A stretch of 64,000 bases of DNA from Plotosus lineatus (GCA_024760905.1 CM045733.1:41651001-41715000), one strand, 5' to 3'. Counted from the first letter of the stretch, positions 43,245 through 55,211 are shown. The notes: a model not told the origin generated them from the sequence alone. A program made the numbers and translations.

Positions 43245-44015
43245 ACGCCTCTGTGCGGTGGGCCTAGAGAGGGAAACTATGTAACTAAACCCATCACCCA
43301 GTTAGGGTTGGCCCCCCGAAGCTGGTTATTCACTGGTTACTAGCGGCAAGGAAAATGTATGATTTTCAAGTCCACAGTCCAGTTCGTCTCCCTCTGGTAA
43401 TGAAACCACCAAAATTGGAAATGGGAATTGCCCCAGGGGGAGGAAAAGAGCCCGTCCACGTATATCATGGACAAACCATCTGAAATGTACACTACTTGAG
43501 TGTGCAAAAGCAACTGGAAAGCCCGACAATCCACGTATCAATGAAACATTTGGATAAATAAATGCTAAAGGAACATTGGGATAATGCCAATTTGATACTG
43601 TCCTTCCTGACCGAACAAAATTTACAAGATCAACTCCGGCAGCTTAAGATCTACATGCGGTGTAATGCAGATGAAAATTTTCTGGCAAGTGGTCAGGTTC
43701 CCTTCAAAGAAAAAAGTGTTTCATTAGCAACAGATCATAAACTGCTAATGGATGCCTGTGTCCTTCTGTCATCTCTTTCTGCCAAAATTAGCCCATCTGA
43801 CCTTAATAGTGAATCTCTGGCCTTCTGCCTTTTGAGCGAAGCCCTAGGGAGCCTCGTTCTTGTGTTCCCAATGAATCAAATGATCATATTTATGTTTTGT
43901 TTTGAAAATTTTATGATGAAATTTCTGATTTGCCTATTGAAAAACGTAGGTCAGGCAAAATACAAATTAAAAAAATTCCACAAAATGAAATCAATAAATG
44001 AAATGAAATGAAATA
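43245..44015 (+). other. Unrecognised segment with a 149-residue open frame
   Basis: A 149-codon frame starts at ATG 43562. Its first ~95 residues have balanced composition and look protein-like (an LILSFLTEQNLQDQL helix, an ACVLLSSLSAKISPSDLN stretch); the end is Phe/Lys-rich over AT-rich DNA. The block upstream (43245-43555) is less AT-rich than its surroundings, as mobile-element sequence often is. I recognise no domain. It could be a retroelement fragment. Confidence 0.3.
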
Positions 44016-44114
44016 ATTTCTTTGACTCTACGTGGAGTGTTCATTGCAAGACATTGATTGCTCTATTTATGCTGCTTGTCTGACACTTGGGGAACTTCAC
44101 TCAGTTTCCAAACC

Positions 44115-44115
<1 letters not shown>

Positions 44116-44186
<71 letters not shown>

Positions 44187-44187
44187 T
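44116..44187. repeat. (AAT)n microsatellite, long
   Basis: About 24 uninterrupted AAT units. Confidence 0.97.
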
Positions 44188-44702
44188 CATTTCTGACTTA
44201 TTTTAATATTTTATTACCAGTAAAACAATAACATTTTAAAATTTTCTCCAGAGAGTTTTTCTATAGTTAAATTATTAAGAATTTAAAGAATATCAGTAAA
44301 ATTTCCAGGATGTACCCAGCCCTCGCCGGGAGTTGTCTGAGATAGGCACCAGCCTCCCTGTGACCCTAATTAGGATTAAATGGTTCAGAAAATGAATGAA
44401 TAGATAATAATATAAAATGTTACTGTTATTCTTAAAATTCTTAAGAATTTAACTGTAGAAATATTCTTAGGAGAAAAATATTAGAATGTATTGTTTTACT
44501 GGTCATAAAATATTAAAATAAGTTTTATGGTGTTTATAATGAATTTGAAAAGGAGTTTTTAAATGCCATTTTACTGAAATTCAATTGACTGATGTCAATC
44601 ATGCATACCATACAAATCCACAACTATTTAAATATGTACTTGTGTCTGAGAGTAAGTTGAAATTTTAAAAAATAAATCAGACATGTCATGTGGATAGATA
44701 TA
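44188..44702. other. AT-rich stretch with a SINE tail relic
   Basis: 44306-44400 matches the type-2 SINE tail ('ccctcgccgggagttgtctg', 'gaccctaattaggattaaat'). A local inverted repeat built from 'tttctctatagttaaattat'-like and complementary sequence spans about 44200-44520. No gene seen. Confidence 0.5.
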
Positions 44703-45148
44703 CAGAGATTTCTCACTACTTCGCGCTTCAATTCATGCTGCTTTTTTTTTTAATATAAAAATATAAAAATATATTTTTTAAATATTCATTTAATTAAAAA
44801 AAAGGAAATTAAGGAAGAATAGGGGGGAAAGTTAAGGAAAATACCACAAAAACAAGGCCAATTATGCAAACCAAAAAAAAAAAACCCTAAACCAACAAAA
44901 AAGAACCCAAAACCTCCCATCAAAACTAGTTGCATTGTTGTGAGGTGCGCATCTGAGTGCGTGCATGCGTGTCTGTATATGTGTGTATTCATATTTTATT
45001 CACATTGTATGCATTATTTTTCATGTTTAATTGTTATTATAAGCATTTATGGCATTGAATATGTACGGGCTGGGGGTGATCCTACTTTGCGGGTTTCAGT
45101 GGTCGCATGGGGATCTCGGTCCCCATCGGGGAAAGTGAGGGATCCCTG
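44703..45148. mobile_element. Pogo/Tigger-like MITE, copy 1
   Basis: TA-flanked. The right end read inward is CAGGGATCCCTCACTTTCCC, and the left end CAGAGATTTCTCACTACTTC. Same family as 54623-55140, sharing the A-rich middle and 'gttgtgaggtgcgcatctga'. Confidence 0.8.
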
Positions 45149-45382
45149 TATAGACAAGCTGAAAAATCAAGTGCATACCTTTCTACCTGTATAATCTTTA
45201 AAATGCAAGAGGCTAATCACATAAAAACATCATAAAGTACAGTATATATGTTTACATTTAATATTTAAAAATAGCTGTAGAGGGAAGCAGTTCTCCACAA
45301 ACACAAAAAGTTAAATTCACAAAAAAAAAATAGCTGCAGTGTATATAGCTGGGGTGCTCTCAAGGTTCAAAGTGTGTGCACG

Positions 45383-45405
45383 TGTGTGTGTGCATGTGGG
45401 TGTGG

Positions 45406-45450
<45 letters not shown>

Positions 45451-45451
45451 A

Positions 45452-45489
<38 letters not shown>
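45383..45489. repeat. (TG)n microsatellite
   Basis: A long TG dinucleotide run with few interruptions. Open frames across it are artefacts. Confidence 0.97.
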
Positions 45490-45630
45490 ATGTGTGTTGG
45501 CGTTAGGGTGTCCCCCTTCTTTCTCCACATCGGCATTAGAAAGGCATCAGTATCCCAGCGACCCAAATGGGATTAGGTGGTTCGGCAAATTAATTAATAA
45601 ATTTTCAGCCTAGCGCTCAAGTGTTTTTTC

Positions 45631-45634
<4 letters not shown>

Positions 45635-45719
<85 letters not shown>

Positions 45720-45720
45720 C
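45635..45720. repeat. (TC)n microsatellite
   Basis: TC dinucleotide run; the flanks match those of the TC run at 47770-47830 in chemokine D intron 2. Confidence 0.97.
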
Positions 45721-45771
45721 TCCTTGACACGTTGACACAGTAGTAGATACAGTAGATAATTACACACCTAC

Positions 45772-45812
45772 AGCACAGCGTCTTTAGTGCATTGTGGCCT
45801 GTTCAGGCTTAT
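45772..45812 (-). pseudogene. Truncated duplicate of chemokine D exon 2
   Basis: On the minus strand this encodes the end of a CC chemokine exon 2 (PQCTKDAVL) followed by a GTAGGT donor. It and the flanking intron (45600-45771, including the TC run and 'gataattacacac') match 47756-47925. The 5' part of the exon is gone: sequence beyond 45820 is a Tc1-like remnant. A broken segmental duplication. Confidence 0.8.
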
Positions 45813-45820
45813 CAATAATG

Positions 45821-46010
45821 GAGTGGCCAGTGCAGCCACCGGACCTCAGTCTGATTGAGCTGTTGTTGGGGAAGCTTCATGAAAGTAGTATGGTATGAAA
45901 GATGTGCCAATTGAGCCGGTCAAGCTTGTGGGAGGTGCTCCAAAAAGCATTTACTGAAATTTCTTCATCTTATCTTGACAAATTGACAACTATAATGACA
46001 AAAAAAAAAT
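45821..46010 (+). pseudogene. Tc1-like transposase C-terminal remnant
   Basis: Plus-strand frame with WPVQPPDLSLIE (the conserved SPDLNPIE-type block) followed by a decayed C-terminus (EVLQKAFTEI). Confidence 0.7.
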
Positions 46011-46555
46011 AATGACAAATTTTGTGACCCAAAACCTTTGAGTAATAGTGTACTTTAGACTAACCAACTGTTGCCCTCAGGTTCTTTTTCCCTCCTCCCA
46101 CTTTCTTTAGTTAAAAAAAGACCAATTGAAAACTAATGAAATAATGTTTGTCTCTTTATTTTCATTTTTAAGTATTTTAGTTGCACACATCTTTTGGATT
46201 GCAATGGAAATATATATATATAAAAAAATCTAATTAAACAATAAAATAAGATTAAAAAATCTTCACTATTACAATAAAATACATTCACGAATCACCTAAC
46301 ACTTATAAAAGTGTTTTTACAGTTTTAACATGTGTGTTATCACTGATACAGTAAAGTGTATACTCAGGATTTACTCATAAAAGTTCATTCATCAACATTC
46401 TTAAAGAGGACATTCGGAGTATAACAAGTAGCTTTAATGTGCTGAATTGCTAGTAACATTTCAGAGATTTGTACAGAAGAGTTTGTGCAAATCTGCTTGA
46501 CACCCATCTTCACCATCTTCAGGTTGTACGAAGAAGAAGATAATGATGATGATGA
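46011..46555. other. AT-rich 3' flank of chemokine D
   Basis: Probably holds the 3' UTR of chemokine D (minus strand). Several AATAAA-like motifs occur on the minus strand but I cannot choose one. Confidence 0.4.
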
Positions 46556-47770
46556 TTATATGGATCCTTGGCTTCCTGACTTCCTGTCCAGAAGCTTGAT
46601 AAGTGCCTTCACCCAGAGGTCAGTGGGTTTAGCGCACACATCCTTTCCCTTCTTGGTTTTAAATCTGTAGTAATAAACAAATAAAAAACTATTAAACTTC
46701 AGCAGAAAGTATTTTTAAGCCAAATCCTCTTCAGTCTTGTCAACCACTAACCCAGAGTATTCCTGATGGTTTATAAAAATGAAATATAATACAGTGTCTC
46801 TGTAATCAGTAACAAAATATGTTGTCATGCTATGGTAATTCTGCTATGGTAAGTCTATTGCCTGACTGCTGTGCAGTGGCTTAGCCTTGTGGCTCATCAG
46901 GCCGGTGCTTATCCCTGGTTTCCGTAGCATGAAGCGACCAGGAGTTCAACTCCCCCCTGGATGGGACGCTAGTCCATTGCAGGTTTACCTTCCCAGTATA
47001 TTTTTACTGGTACCCATTTATACTGCTGGGTGAACAGAGGCACACTTGTGGTTGAGACCTTGCCCAGGGGTCTTAGCACAGTGAGGGTATCAGTGGGATT
47101 CGAACTCACAACCTCCTGATCATGAGCGCAGCACCTTAACCACTACACCACCGGCCCCGTCATGCTGCTATGGGAAAGTAATATTCTACAGGAGAGGGTG
47201 GATTGCTGTGGCAATTCACCAATTCTCCTTGTTTTAATTTATATACTAAAGAAAGACAAATCTAGAATGTGTTATTATTAATTGTTTTTCATGTTAATGC
47301 TACATTCATGAAAAAAAAAAAAAAATTAACATCACTGTAGATGGCAGGGGTGTTCTCAGTGCAAAGCAAGTTTGGTTTTTGTCTGTCAGCAGGGTGGAAT
47401 GCTAGCATAATGGTCACTATGTTTGCCTGACAGCAACAATGTCCTATGTTTTGATTCGTAGGTTTAGTGAGGAAATTTCTGTGTTGAGTCTGCATGTTCT
47501 TCGATGCTTGCATGGGTTCGCTCTGGGTGTTCTTTAGTTGCTCTGGGTGCTCTTTAGTGCTTTCCGCCCACATTTCAAAGACATTTTTCAAAAATATTCT
47601 GACTGGTTGTTCCAAATTGCCTCTACGTGTAAGTGTGTGAAAGACTGTGTGTGTTGGTGGGAAGGTGTACCCTCCTTTGCCCAAATCTGCCTGAGAGAGG
47701 CTTTAGCCTACCAGTGGCCTGGATAGGATTAAGTGGTTTAGAAAAATGAATAAATGAATTTTCAGCCTTG

Positions 47771-47817
<47 letters not shown>

Positions 47818-48681
47818 TCTCTCTCGCTCTACTCTATCCCTCCTTAACACAGTAATACATAGGGTAGATAATTACACACTTACAGCACGGCCTCTTTAGT
47901 GCACTGCGGGCTGGTCAGGCTGTAGCTTGTCACCATTTTTGATTTCAGTGGACGTTGGCTGAAGGTGAAGCAGCAAACGTTTGTCCCAGTCTTGTAACGC
48001 ATCCCTGTGAAATGTCAAAAAGCTGATTATAAGCATAATACTGATTGTAGATTAAACACATGGGGTGTAGAATTTAAACACTGTAATAATAAAAAAACGT
48101 ACAAAAATTTTATCACCGTCATACTTAATCCATATTACGCTAAAATAATTTAAAAATATATTAATATACTTAAACTAATATACATATAAAATCAATATCA
48201 AGAGGCATAATTATGACTATGATAGATTTTTTTCAGATTTAAGTAAAAATGAGAAGCGCAGAGTTACTGTTTCAGCACCTCTGCTGACCTTACAACTTAA
48301 TCGTAATAAAGCACTGGAACTATAGAATCCTTCCTTCAAAAAATGTTGAATAAACATCTCCTGACACAAAATGAACTGCAGAATGTTTCAGTCAGTTTAC
48401 AAGATGATTACGCGAGCATCTTAAAATAAAACTGATTCAAACTATTAGTACAATATATTATTAATAAAACTATATATAATAAAAATCTTCTGATTTATCA
48501 GGATCCTGACCTGAAATTATTTAAATTATAAGAAAATTAAAAAGACTAAAAAAAAAAAAGCCCAATCTTTAAGAATTGTAGCATGACTGGATAAATAATG
48601 AAATAGTTCACCTTCAGTAAGTATGACTGCACTCAGCAGCAGCACCATGGCAGACAGGAAAATCAAACGGCAGGCCGACAT
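46556..48681 (-). CDS. CC chemokine D (three exons, divergent from A-C)
   Basis: Secreted CC chemokine. Exon 1 is 48681-48612 (signal peptide M-S-A-C-R-L then a Leu-rich core ending ILTE). Exon 2 is 48004-47884 with NVCCF, a PLKSKMVTSY strand and the third Cys (PQCTKEAV). Exon 3 is 46664-46556 with the fourth Cys (KDVCAKPTD), helix WVKALIKLL and stop TAA. Splice phases (1 and 2) match the other copies; donors are GTGAAC and GTAAGT. The total of 99 codons is typical. Sequence is clearly distinct from A-C, so it belongs to another chemokine subgroup. Intron 2 is expanded by two SINEs and a TC run. Confidence 0.93.
46863..47160 (-). repeat. Third SINE type in chemokine D intron 2
   Basis: Read on the minus strand, the head 'ggccggtggtgtagtggtta' with B-box GTTCGAATCCC starts a ~300-bp tRNA-derived SINE whose 3' part ends near 'agccactgcac'. 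Imperfect 'gtcatgctatgg' and 'gtcatgctgctatgg' copies flank it. Confidence 0.8.
47385..47752 (+). repeat. SINE family B copy in chemokine D intron 2
   Basis: Diverged head ('agcataatggtcactatgtt', 'gcctgacagcaac'), 'atttctgtgttgagtctgca', and a tail ending 'ggattaagtggtttag' and (gaat)n. A TC run (47770-47830) follows. Confidence 0.75.
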
Positions 48682-48796
48682 CTTGCTTTCTGGATTGAGC
48701 TCTTTGGCTGAATCTAACTCCAGAGGTCAACTGAAGAGATGACAGATGAGCTCTTGAGGAGATCTGTGTTTTCTGGTTCACTTGAAAGTCAACTGG

Positions 48797-48806
48797 TTAT
48801 TTTATA
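48797..48806 (-). promoter_or_regulatory. Chemokine D TATA box
   Basis: TATAAAATAA on the minus strand, ~120 bp upstream of the ATG, spacing similar to chemokines A and C. Confidence 0.65.
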
Positions 48807-48889
48807 CACATCAGACATGTATGGGGAAGCCCCAAAATATGGAAGTAATGACGTGAAATTGCGTGGTGGTAAATATCCCGGAGAGAACA

Positions 48890-48958
48890 TTTAGTATTAA
48901 AGGTTGCACACAAAGAAGTGAAAATTCTCACTGTATGCAACCTTTAATACTAAATGTA
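48890..48958. repeat. Short inverted repeat upstream of chemokine D
   Basis: 'acatttagtattaaaggttg' and its complement 'caacctttaatactaaatgt' flank a ~30-bp spacer, giving a 20-bp perfect stem. It may be a small MITE or a hairpin. Nothing else recognised between 48810 and 49050. Confidence 0.75.
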
Positions 48959-49053
48959 TTATATATTATATATAATATTAAATGTATAAGTGTATGCCAT
49001 GGTGTTGCCCTGGTTCTAAAAACTTAATACAACATAATAAATTTATATTAAAA

Positions 49054-49395
49054 ATAAATCCATTAATTCATCTTCTGTAACCACCTAATTAGGGTCACTG
49101 GGAGGCTGGTGCCCATCCCAGCCGACTCTGGGCGAGGACAGAGTACACCCTGAACAGCTCACCACGCCATTGCAGGGCAGAAACACACTGATGGCTATGC
49201 AGCCTTCTCTAGTCAAAAGTCATCAATGGTTCTTTTACATGCCGCACACGATAGACAGTGAGAGACATGGCTGGCCTTTGATAACTCGTTGAGCTGCACT
49301 GGGGGGACAGTGACAACTCGTTGAGAGTGGGGCTTGAACCCACAATCTTAGGATCAGTGATCCAGCACCTTTACCGCCAGGCCACCACTGCTCTT
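49054..49395 (-). repeat. Complete tRNA-headed SINE, tail type 2, minus strand
   Basis: The head ('agcagtggtggcctggcggt' on the minus strand, B-box-like GGGTTCAAGCCC) is at the right and tail type 2 at the left. A clean full-length copy. Confidence 0.9.
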
Positions 49396-49499
49396 AATAT
49401 AAATAAATATTATAGCTAAATAATATATTAATAACTATAGCTAAATCGGTCAGGTCTACAAGGGGCAACAATTCTTTGGACTGCTGCTGATCACAAACT

Positions 49500-49792
49500 G
49501 TGGGCAAATTCAGGATACCCCTGAATAGTTCGACAGTCAGTTACAGGGCTGACATACACAAAGATTCATTTCAGATTTACAACTAGGGGCAATTTAGAAC
49601 AGTCAATTAGGTTAATGTATTGTTTGGATTGTGGGAAGCAACCAGTGAACATGGAAGAAACATATGCAGGCATGGTTCTAACATGCAGACTACACACAGA
49701 AATGCCCTGACCAAGGCTTGGACTTCAGCCCAGGACCTTCTTGCTGTGAGGCAGACATGCTAACCACTACACTACTGTACTTTCTTGTCATT
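49500..49792 (-). repeat. SINE family B copy, minus strand
   Basis: On the minus strand: 'gtagtggttagcatgtctgc', 'ctcacagcaagaaggtcctg', 'tttctgtgtgtagtctgcat', then the decayed middle. Confidence 0.8.
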
Positions 49793-50185
49793 CTACACAC
49801 ATAGAAAGACTTATTTTACTTTTTTATCTTCAGACAATAATTTATATTGTATTGCTATTTGAGCATTCATCCATGCGTTATCTAGATTATAAGTGTCACA
49901 GGTGAAGCTGGAGCCAATCCTAGCTGACGTCATGTGAGAGCCTGGGTTATACTCTAAATAAGTCTTCAGTCTATCAAAGGACTAATACAGACACAAGCAG
50001 TCATTCACACTCACAACTTTGAAGCATTTAGAGTAGCCTGGTCTCATGTACTTTTCGTTTGACTGTTTGGAGGAAGCTGGAGTCTCTAGAGAAAACACAT
50101 GTGAGCAGGGAAAAACACATGAACTAAATACAAAAACTCTCTTACTGGGAGTTCAAGATACTGATCATTAAACCACCTTCCCACT

Positions 50186-53100
50186 TCTTCTTATTCTTTT
50201 ACTTTCGGCTGCTCCCTTCAGGGGTCGCCACAGCAAATCATCCGCCTCCATCTCACCCTATCCTCTGCATCTTCTTTTCTGACTCCAACGACCTTCATGT
50301 CTTCCTTCACCTCATCCATAAATCTCTTCTTTGGTCTTCCTCGAGGCCTTCTGCCTGGTAGTTCCAACCTCAGCATCCTACTGCCAATATACTCACTATC
50401 CCTCCTCTGTACATGTCCAAACCATCTCAATCTAGCCTCTCTGACTTTGTCTCCAAAACAACTTACATGGGCTGTCCCTCTGATATACTCATTTCTGATC
50501 CTATCCATCCTCGTTACTCCCAGAGATAAACTCAACATTTTCATCCCCGCTACCTCCAGCTCTGCCTCCTGCCTTTTCTTCAGCGCTACTGTTTCTAAGC
50601 CATACAACATCGCTGGCCTCACCACCGTCTTGTACACTTTTCCCTTCATTCTTGCTGACACTCTCCTATCGCACATCACACCGGACACTTTTCTCCAACC
50701 ATTCCAGCCTGCCTGCACACGCTTCTTAACCTCTTTTCCACATTCTCCATTGCTCTGGATTGTTGAGCCTAAGTACTTAAAATACTCCACCTTCGTTATC
50801 TCTACTCCCTGTAACATCACCGTTCCTCCTGGGTCCTTCTCATTCACACACATGTATTCTGATTTTCTGAGGCTAACTTTCATTCCTCTCCTTTCCAGGG
50901 CATACCTCCACTTCTCTAGATTTTCCTGCACTTGTTCTCTGCTCTCACTTCAGATCACAATGTCATTTGCAAACATCATAGTCCATGGAGATTCTTGTCT
51001 CACCTCGTCTGTCAGCCTGTCCATCACCATAGCAAACAAGAAGGGGCTCAGAGCTAACCCTTGATGCAGTCCCACCTCCACCTTGAATTCGTCGGTCACA
51101 CCAACAGCACACCTCACCACTGTCTTACATCTCTTATACATGTCCTGCACCACTCTAACATACATCTCTGCCACTCCAGACTTCCTCATGCAATACCACA
51201 GTTCTTCTCTTGGCACCCTGTCATATGCTTTTTCCAGATCCACAAAGGCACAATGTAGTTCCATCTGACCTTCTCTGTACTTCTCTATTAACATCCTCAA
51301 AGCAAACATTGCATCTGTGGTGCTCTTTCTTGGCATGAAACCAAACTGTTGTTCACAAATGCTGACCTCTGCCCCTAGTCTAGCTTCCACTATTCTTTCC
51401 CATAACCTCATTGTATGGCTCATCAACTTTATCCCTCTGTAGTTGCCACAACTCTGAACGTCTCCCTTGTTCTTAAAAATGGGCACCAGCACACTTCTCC
51501 TCCACTCCTCCGGCATCTGCTCACTCTCAAGGACCTTGTTGAATGTTCTTGTCAGAAAATCTACTGCTACCTCTCCTAGACACTTCCATACCTCCACAGG
51601 TGTATCATCAGGATCAACTGCCTTTCCATTCTTCATCCTCTTCAATGCCCTTCTCACTTCACCCTTACTGATCTTTGCTACATCCTGCTCCTCAATGGTC
51701 ACCTCATCTACTCTTTTTTCTCTCTAATTTTCCTCATTCATCAGCTCTTCAAAGTACTCTTTCCATCTTCCCAGCACACTTCTGTCATCAGTCAATACAT
51801 TTCCCTCTCTGTCCTTTATCAATCTAACTTGCTGCACGTCCTTTCCATCTCTATTTCTCTGCTGTGCCAACCTGTATAAATCATTTTCTCCATCTTTACT
51901 GTCCAACCTATCATACAAGTCATCCTACGCCCTCTGTTTGGCCTTAGCCACTGCTACTTTCGCCTTACGGTGTATCTCCCTGTACTCCTGTTTACTCTCT
52001 TCGGTCCTCTCAATGTCCCACTTCTTCTTAGCTAACCTCTTCCTTTGTACACACTCCTGCACTTCCTCATTCCACCACCAAGTCTCCTTATCTACTTTCC
52101 TTCCAGAGGACACACCAAGTACTCTCCTACCTGTGTCCCTGATCACATTTGCTGTGGTTGTCCAGTCATTTGGAAGCACTTCCTGGCCACCCAAAGCCTG
52201 TTTCAACTCCTCTTTGACGACAACACGACACTCTTCCTTTTTCAACTTCCACCACTTTGTCTTCTTCTCTGCCTTTGCCTTCTTCACCTTCCTCACCATC
52301 AGCGTCATCCTACATACCACCATCCTATGCTGTTTGGCAACACTCTCACCCACTACTACTTTGCAGTCACTGACTTCCTTCAAATTACATCACCTACACA
52401 AGATGTAGTCTACCTGTGTGCTCCTACCACCGCTTTTATAAGTCATCCTATGCTCCTGTTTCTTCTGGAAGAAAGTATTCACCACAGCCATTTCCATCCT
52501 TTTTGCAAAATCTATCAACATTTGTCCTTTTGTGTTCCTGTCCTGGATACCAAACCTGCCCATCACTTCCTCGTCCCCTCTGTTGCCTGCACCAACATGT
52601 CCATTGAAGTCTGCCCCAATGACCACTCTTTCACCTCTGGGGGTACTCTGCATCACTTCATCTAACTCACTCCAGAATCTCTCCTTCTCTTCTAGCTCAC
52701 ATCCTGCCTGTGGGGCATAAGCACTAACAACATTGAGCATTACACCTTCAATTTCTAACTTGAGACTCATCACTCTATCTTACACTCTTTTCACTTCTAG
52801 AACTTTCCTGACAAACCCCTCCTTCAAGATGACTCCTGCTCCATTTCTCTTCCCATCCACACCATGATAAAATAGCTTAAACCCTGCTCCTAAGCTTTTA
52901 GCTTTGCTACCTTTCCACCTGGTCTCCTGAACACACAGTATGTCCACCTTCCTCCTCTGCATCATGTCAGCCAGCTCTCTACCTTTTCTTTGCATAGTTC
53001 CAACATTCAAAGTCCCCACTCTCACTCCTAGACTCATGCCTTTCCTCTTCTCTCTCTGCCTACGGACACGCCTCCCACCTCTCCTTCTTCGACCAACAGT

Positions 53101-53334
53101 AGTCCAATTTCCATCAGCACCCTGTTGATTGACAGCACTGATGGCGGTCGTTGTTAACCCGGGCCTCGACCGATCCAGTATGGGGGTAATACTTCTGATT
53201 TGCATCATAAAAGTTTGGCATTGGTTTTACGTCGGATGCCCTTCCTGACACAACCCTCTGCATTTCTCCGGGCTTGGTACCGGCATGAGGGGGAGAGACA
53301 CTGGTTAGTGCCCCCCCCGCCTCATGGCTGCATT
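50186..53334 (-). mobile_element. Near-full-length RTE-type LINE with 19-bp target duplication
   Basis: 3149 bp between two perfect copies of attaaaccaccttcccact (50167-50185 and 53335-53353). The 5' UTR at the right contains 'caggaagggcatccgacgta'. The 3' end at the left contains 'gatttgctgtggcgacccct'. One long frame of ~997 codons runs across it (separate entry). Length and organisation fit RTE elements. Confidence 0.9.
50218..53208 (-). pseudogene. RTE-type LINE ORF: endonuclease and RT, five stops
   Basis: A single frame from 53208 to 50218, without frameshift, interrupted by five in-frame stops (codons ending at 52780, 52390, 51925, 51724, 50950). The N-terminal part is an APE endonuclease (VGTLNVGTM, VQETRWKG, GADFNGHVG). 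The middle is RT (KAVDPDDTPVEVW, GIKLMSHTM, DLEKAYDRVP, LHQGLALSPFLF). The catalytic box reads FANDIVI where FADD is expected, so one metal-binding Asp is Asn. The C-terminal part has FKYLGSTIQ and RGTAHV blocks. Would nick DNA and copy its RNA; dead here. Confidence 0.9.
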
Positions 53335-53559
53335 ATTAAACCACCTTCCCACTGATATTTAAAAATTTCACAACCACAATAACCATAACATTTCACAGCA
53401 TGAAAAGACGTTCACAGCAAACAAACCATTCAGCAGAAAAGCATGACTTTTAATATTTAACTAATGTTCCAGTGAATTTTGAGCAGAATAAAATAAGTGT
53501 CATGCTGTTTTTCTTCTCTAAATGTTAGAACCACATTTTCCATTGTTGGACTACCACTT

Positions 53560-53885
53560 TTGTATGGTATGCTCGATAGTATGAGCAACATGGTGACTTA
53601 TCCGTTAGCATAACCATCTTGGGGAGGGGGGCAACTTGAATTCATGTTCTGGCCTCAGTGATGGCGTTTCTGTGTGGAATGTTCTTGTGTGGTCCTCCTC
53701 CATGCTCCAACGATGTACACATCAGGCCAATTCCAAATTGCCCCTTGGTATGAGTGCGAGTGTCAATGGTTGTGTTCGACGGACTAGCTAGCTGTTCAGG
53801 GTGTACCCTGCATTTGACAGTCGGCTGAGAACGGCACCATACCCGAGTAGGATTAAATGGTTAATTGAACAGCAAATGAATGAAT
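53560..53885 (+). repeat. SINE family B copy, diverged
   Basis: 'ttatccgttagcataaccat', 'gtttctgtgtggaatgttct', a tail with 'agctgttcagggtgtaccct' and a final (gaat)n. Confidence 0.7.
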
Positions 53886-53889
53886 GAAA

Positions 53890-54622
53890 TTTCCATGAGA
53901 TTCATCATATCCAGGAAACGTGGATAAAGCATGAAGCACTGGGCCACACACAGTGACTGAGCATTAATGGTGCCCATTCACTCATGGGTGTTAGTCGGCA
54001 GAAATCATTTTAACCTAAAAAAATGTACTAAAGCCGGAGGCTGGGGCTGTGAAGCAGTCGAGCGAGTCAAGTGAGCCAGCAAGGCCAGCAAGGCGTGTAG
54101 CAGCGCCCTAGGCTTTAACCCAAGGTGCGCAAAGTGCGGGGAGAGTGCAAGAAGGGGCATCCCCCTCCTACAAGGGGGGTCTGGGGAGGGGTCACTGCCA
54201 GAAAATTTTTGAAAATTTAGTGCTTAAAAAGTGCTTTCTGAGCCCATTTTACAAGGTTATAAATGAAACGAAACAGTGAGTATTCAAGAAGTATTCAACA
54301 CCTATATGGTCAATATGTACACTGTAATTTTAATAGTTTGAGAACAAATTTGAATTCCTATACAGGCAAAGTACCACGATAGGTAATAGCCAGCTTTTTT
54401 ACTATGCCATGGAATATATAGTAATAATAATTAATCAACTTTTTTCATTACTGTTTGCATATATGTACATTAAAATATTAAATTATTTCAAATACTCATA
54501 GAACACTATTTTCAAGACTGTTCATTAATGGTTTAACTAGTTTATCAAATGCTGCAAACACATCATGGTATAACTGTCGAGCCATGCCAAATAGCCATTT
54601 ACATTTTTGCAGCAGATATATA
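53890..54622. other. Possible part of a BED-type DNA transposon
   Basis: A GC-rich block with 'cagcaaggccagcaaggcgt' (54020-54200) precedes AT-rich DNA. On the minus strand 54622-54496 continues a helical reading (a LLQKCKWLFGMA segment) that may belong with the BED-like fragment at 55212-55418. The element limits were not found. Confidence 0.35.
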
Positions 54623-55140
54623 CAGGCATCCTTCGCTATTTCGCGCTTCAATTCAGGAGGCTTCAGTGCATCGCGTTTTTTCTTTTTCTTTTTTTTTTTA
54701 ATATTCATTGAATTAAAAAAATAAAGAAATTAAGGAAGAATAGGGGGAAAGTTAAGGAAAATGCCACAAAAACAAGTCCAATTATATAAAAAAAACAAAA
54801 AACCCTAAACAAAAACAAAACAAACAGTCCAAAATTTCCCATCAAAACTAGTTACTTTGTTGTGAGGTGTGCATCTGAGTGTGTGCAGCGCATCTGTGTG
54901 TGCACACGCGTGCGCGTCTGTATGTGTGTGTATTTGTTTTATTTACATCTTATGCATTATTTTTCTTGTTTCATTGTTATTATAAGCATTTATAGCATTA
55001 AATATGTATTTATTGATATTATATACACATATACATATACGTATACGTCGGTTGGGGGGGGGAGTCATCCTACTTCGCGGATTTCGATGGTAGCGTGGGG
55101 ATCTCGGTCCCAATTAACCACGGAAAGTGAAGGATCCCTG
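54623..55140. mobile_element. Pogo/Tigger-like MITE, copy 2
   Basis: 518 bp, TA-flanked (54621-54622 and 55141-55142). Left end CAGGCATCCTTCGCTATTTC, right end read inward CAGGGATCCTTCACTTTCCG. Same family as 44703-45148. It separates the two halves of the BED-like remnant. Confidence 0.82.
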
Positions 55141-55211
55141 TATTCTACTGCAATATCACAAGGAGGAGCTAACATTAAAGTTACCCATTTTCGTGAAATA
55201 AGCAAAATGTA

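Noticed and set aside
44603..45194. Plus-strand frame resembling that at 54862-55215
   Set aside because: Both lie in copies of the same MITE and reflect its shared sequence, not a gene family.
45376..45613. Cys/Val-rich open frames
   Set aside because: They are translations of the (TG)n microsatellite.
47623..47850. Arg/Glu-rich open frame, also at 62366-62590
   Set aside because: They are translations of (TC)n runs, with SINE sequence at the second site.
50297..51064. 255-residue plus-strand frame over the RTE LINE
   Set aside because: It is antisense to the LINE's long frame, which has clear endonuclease and RT motifs.
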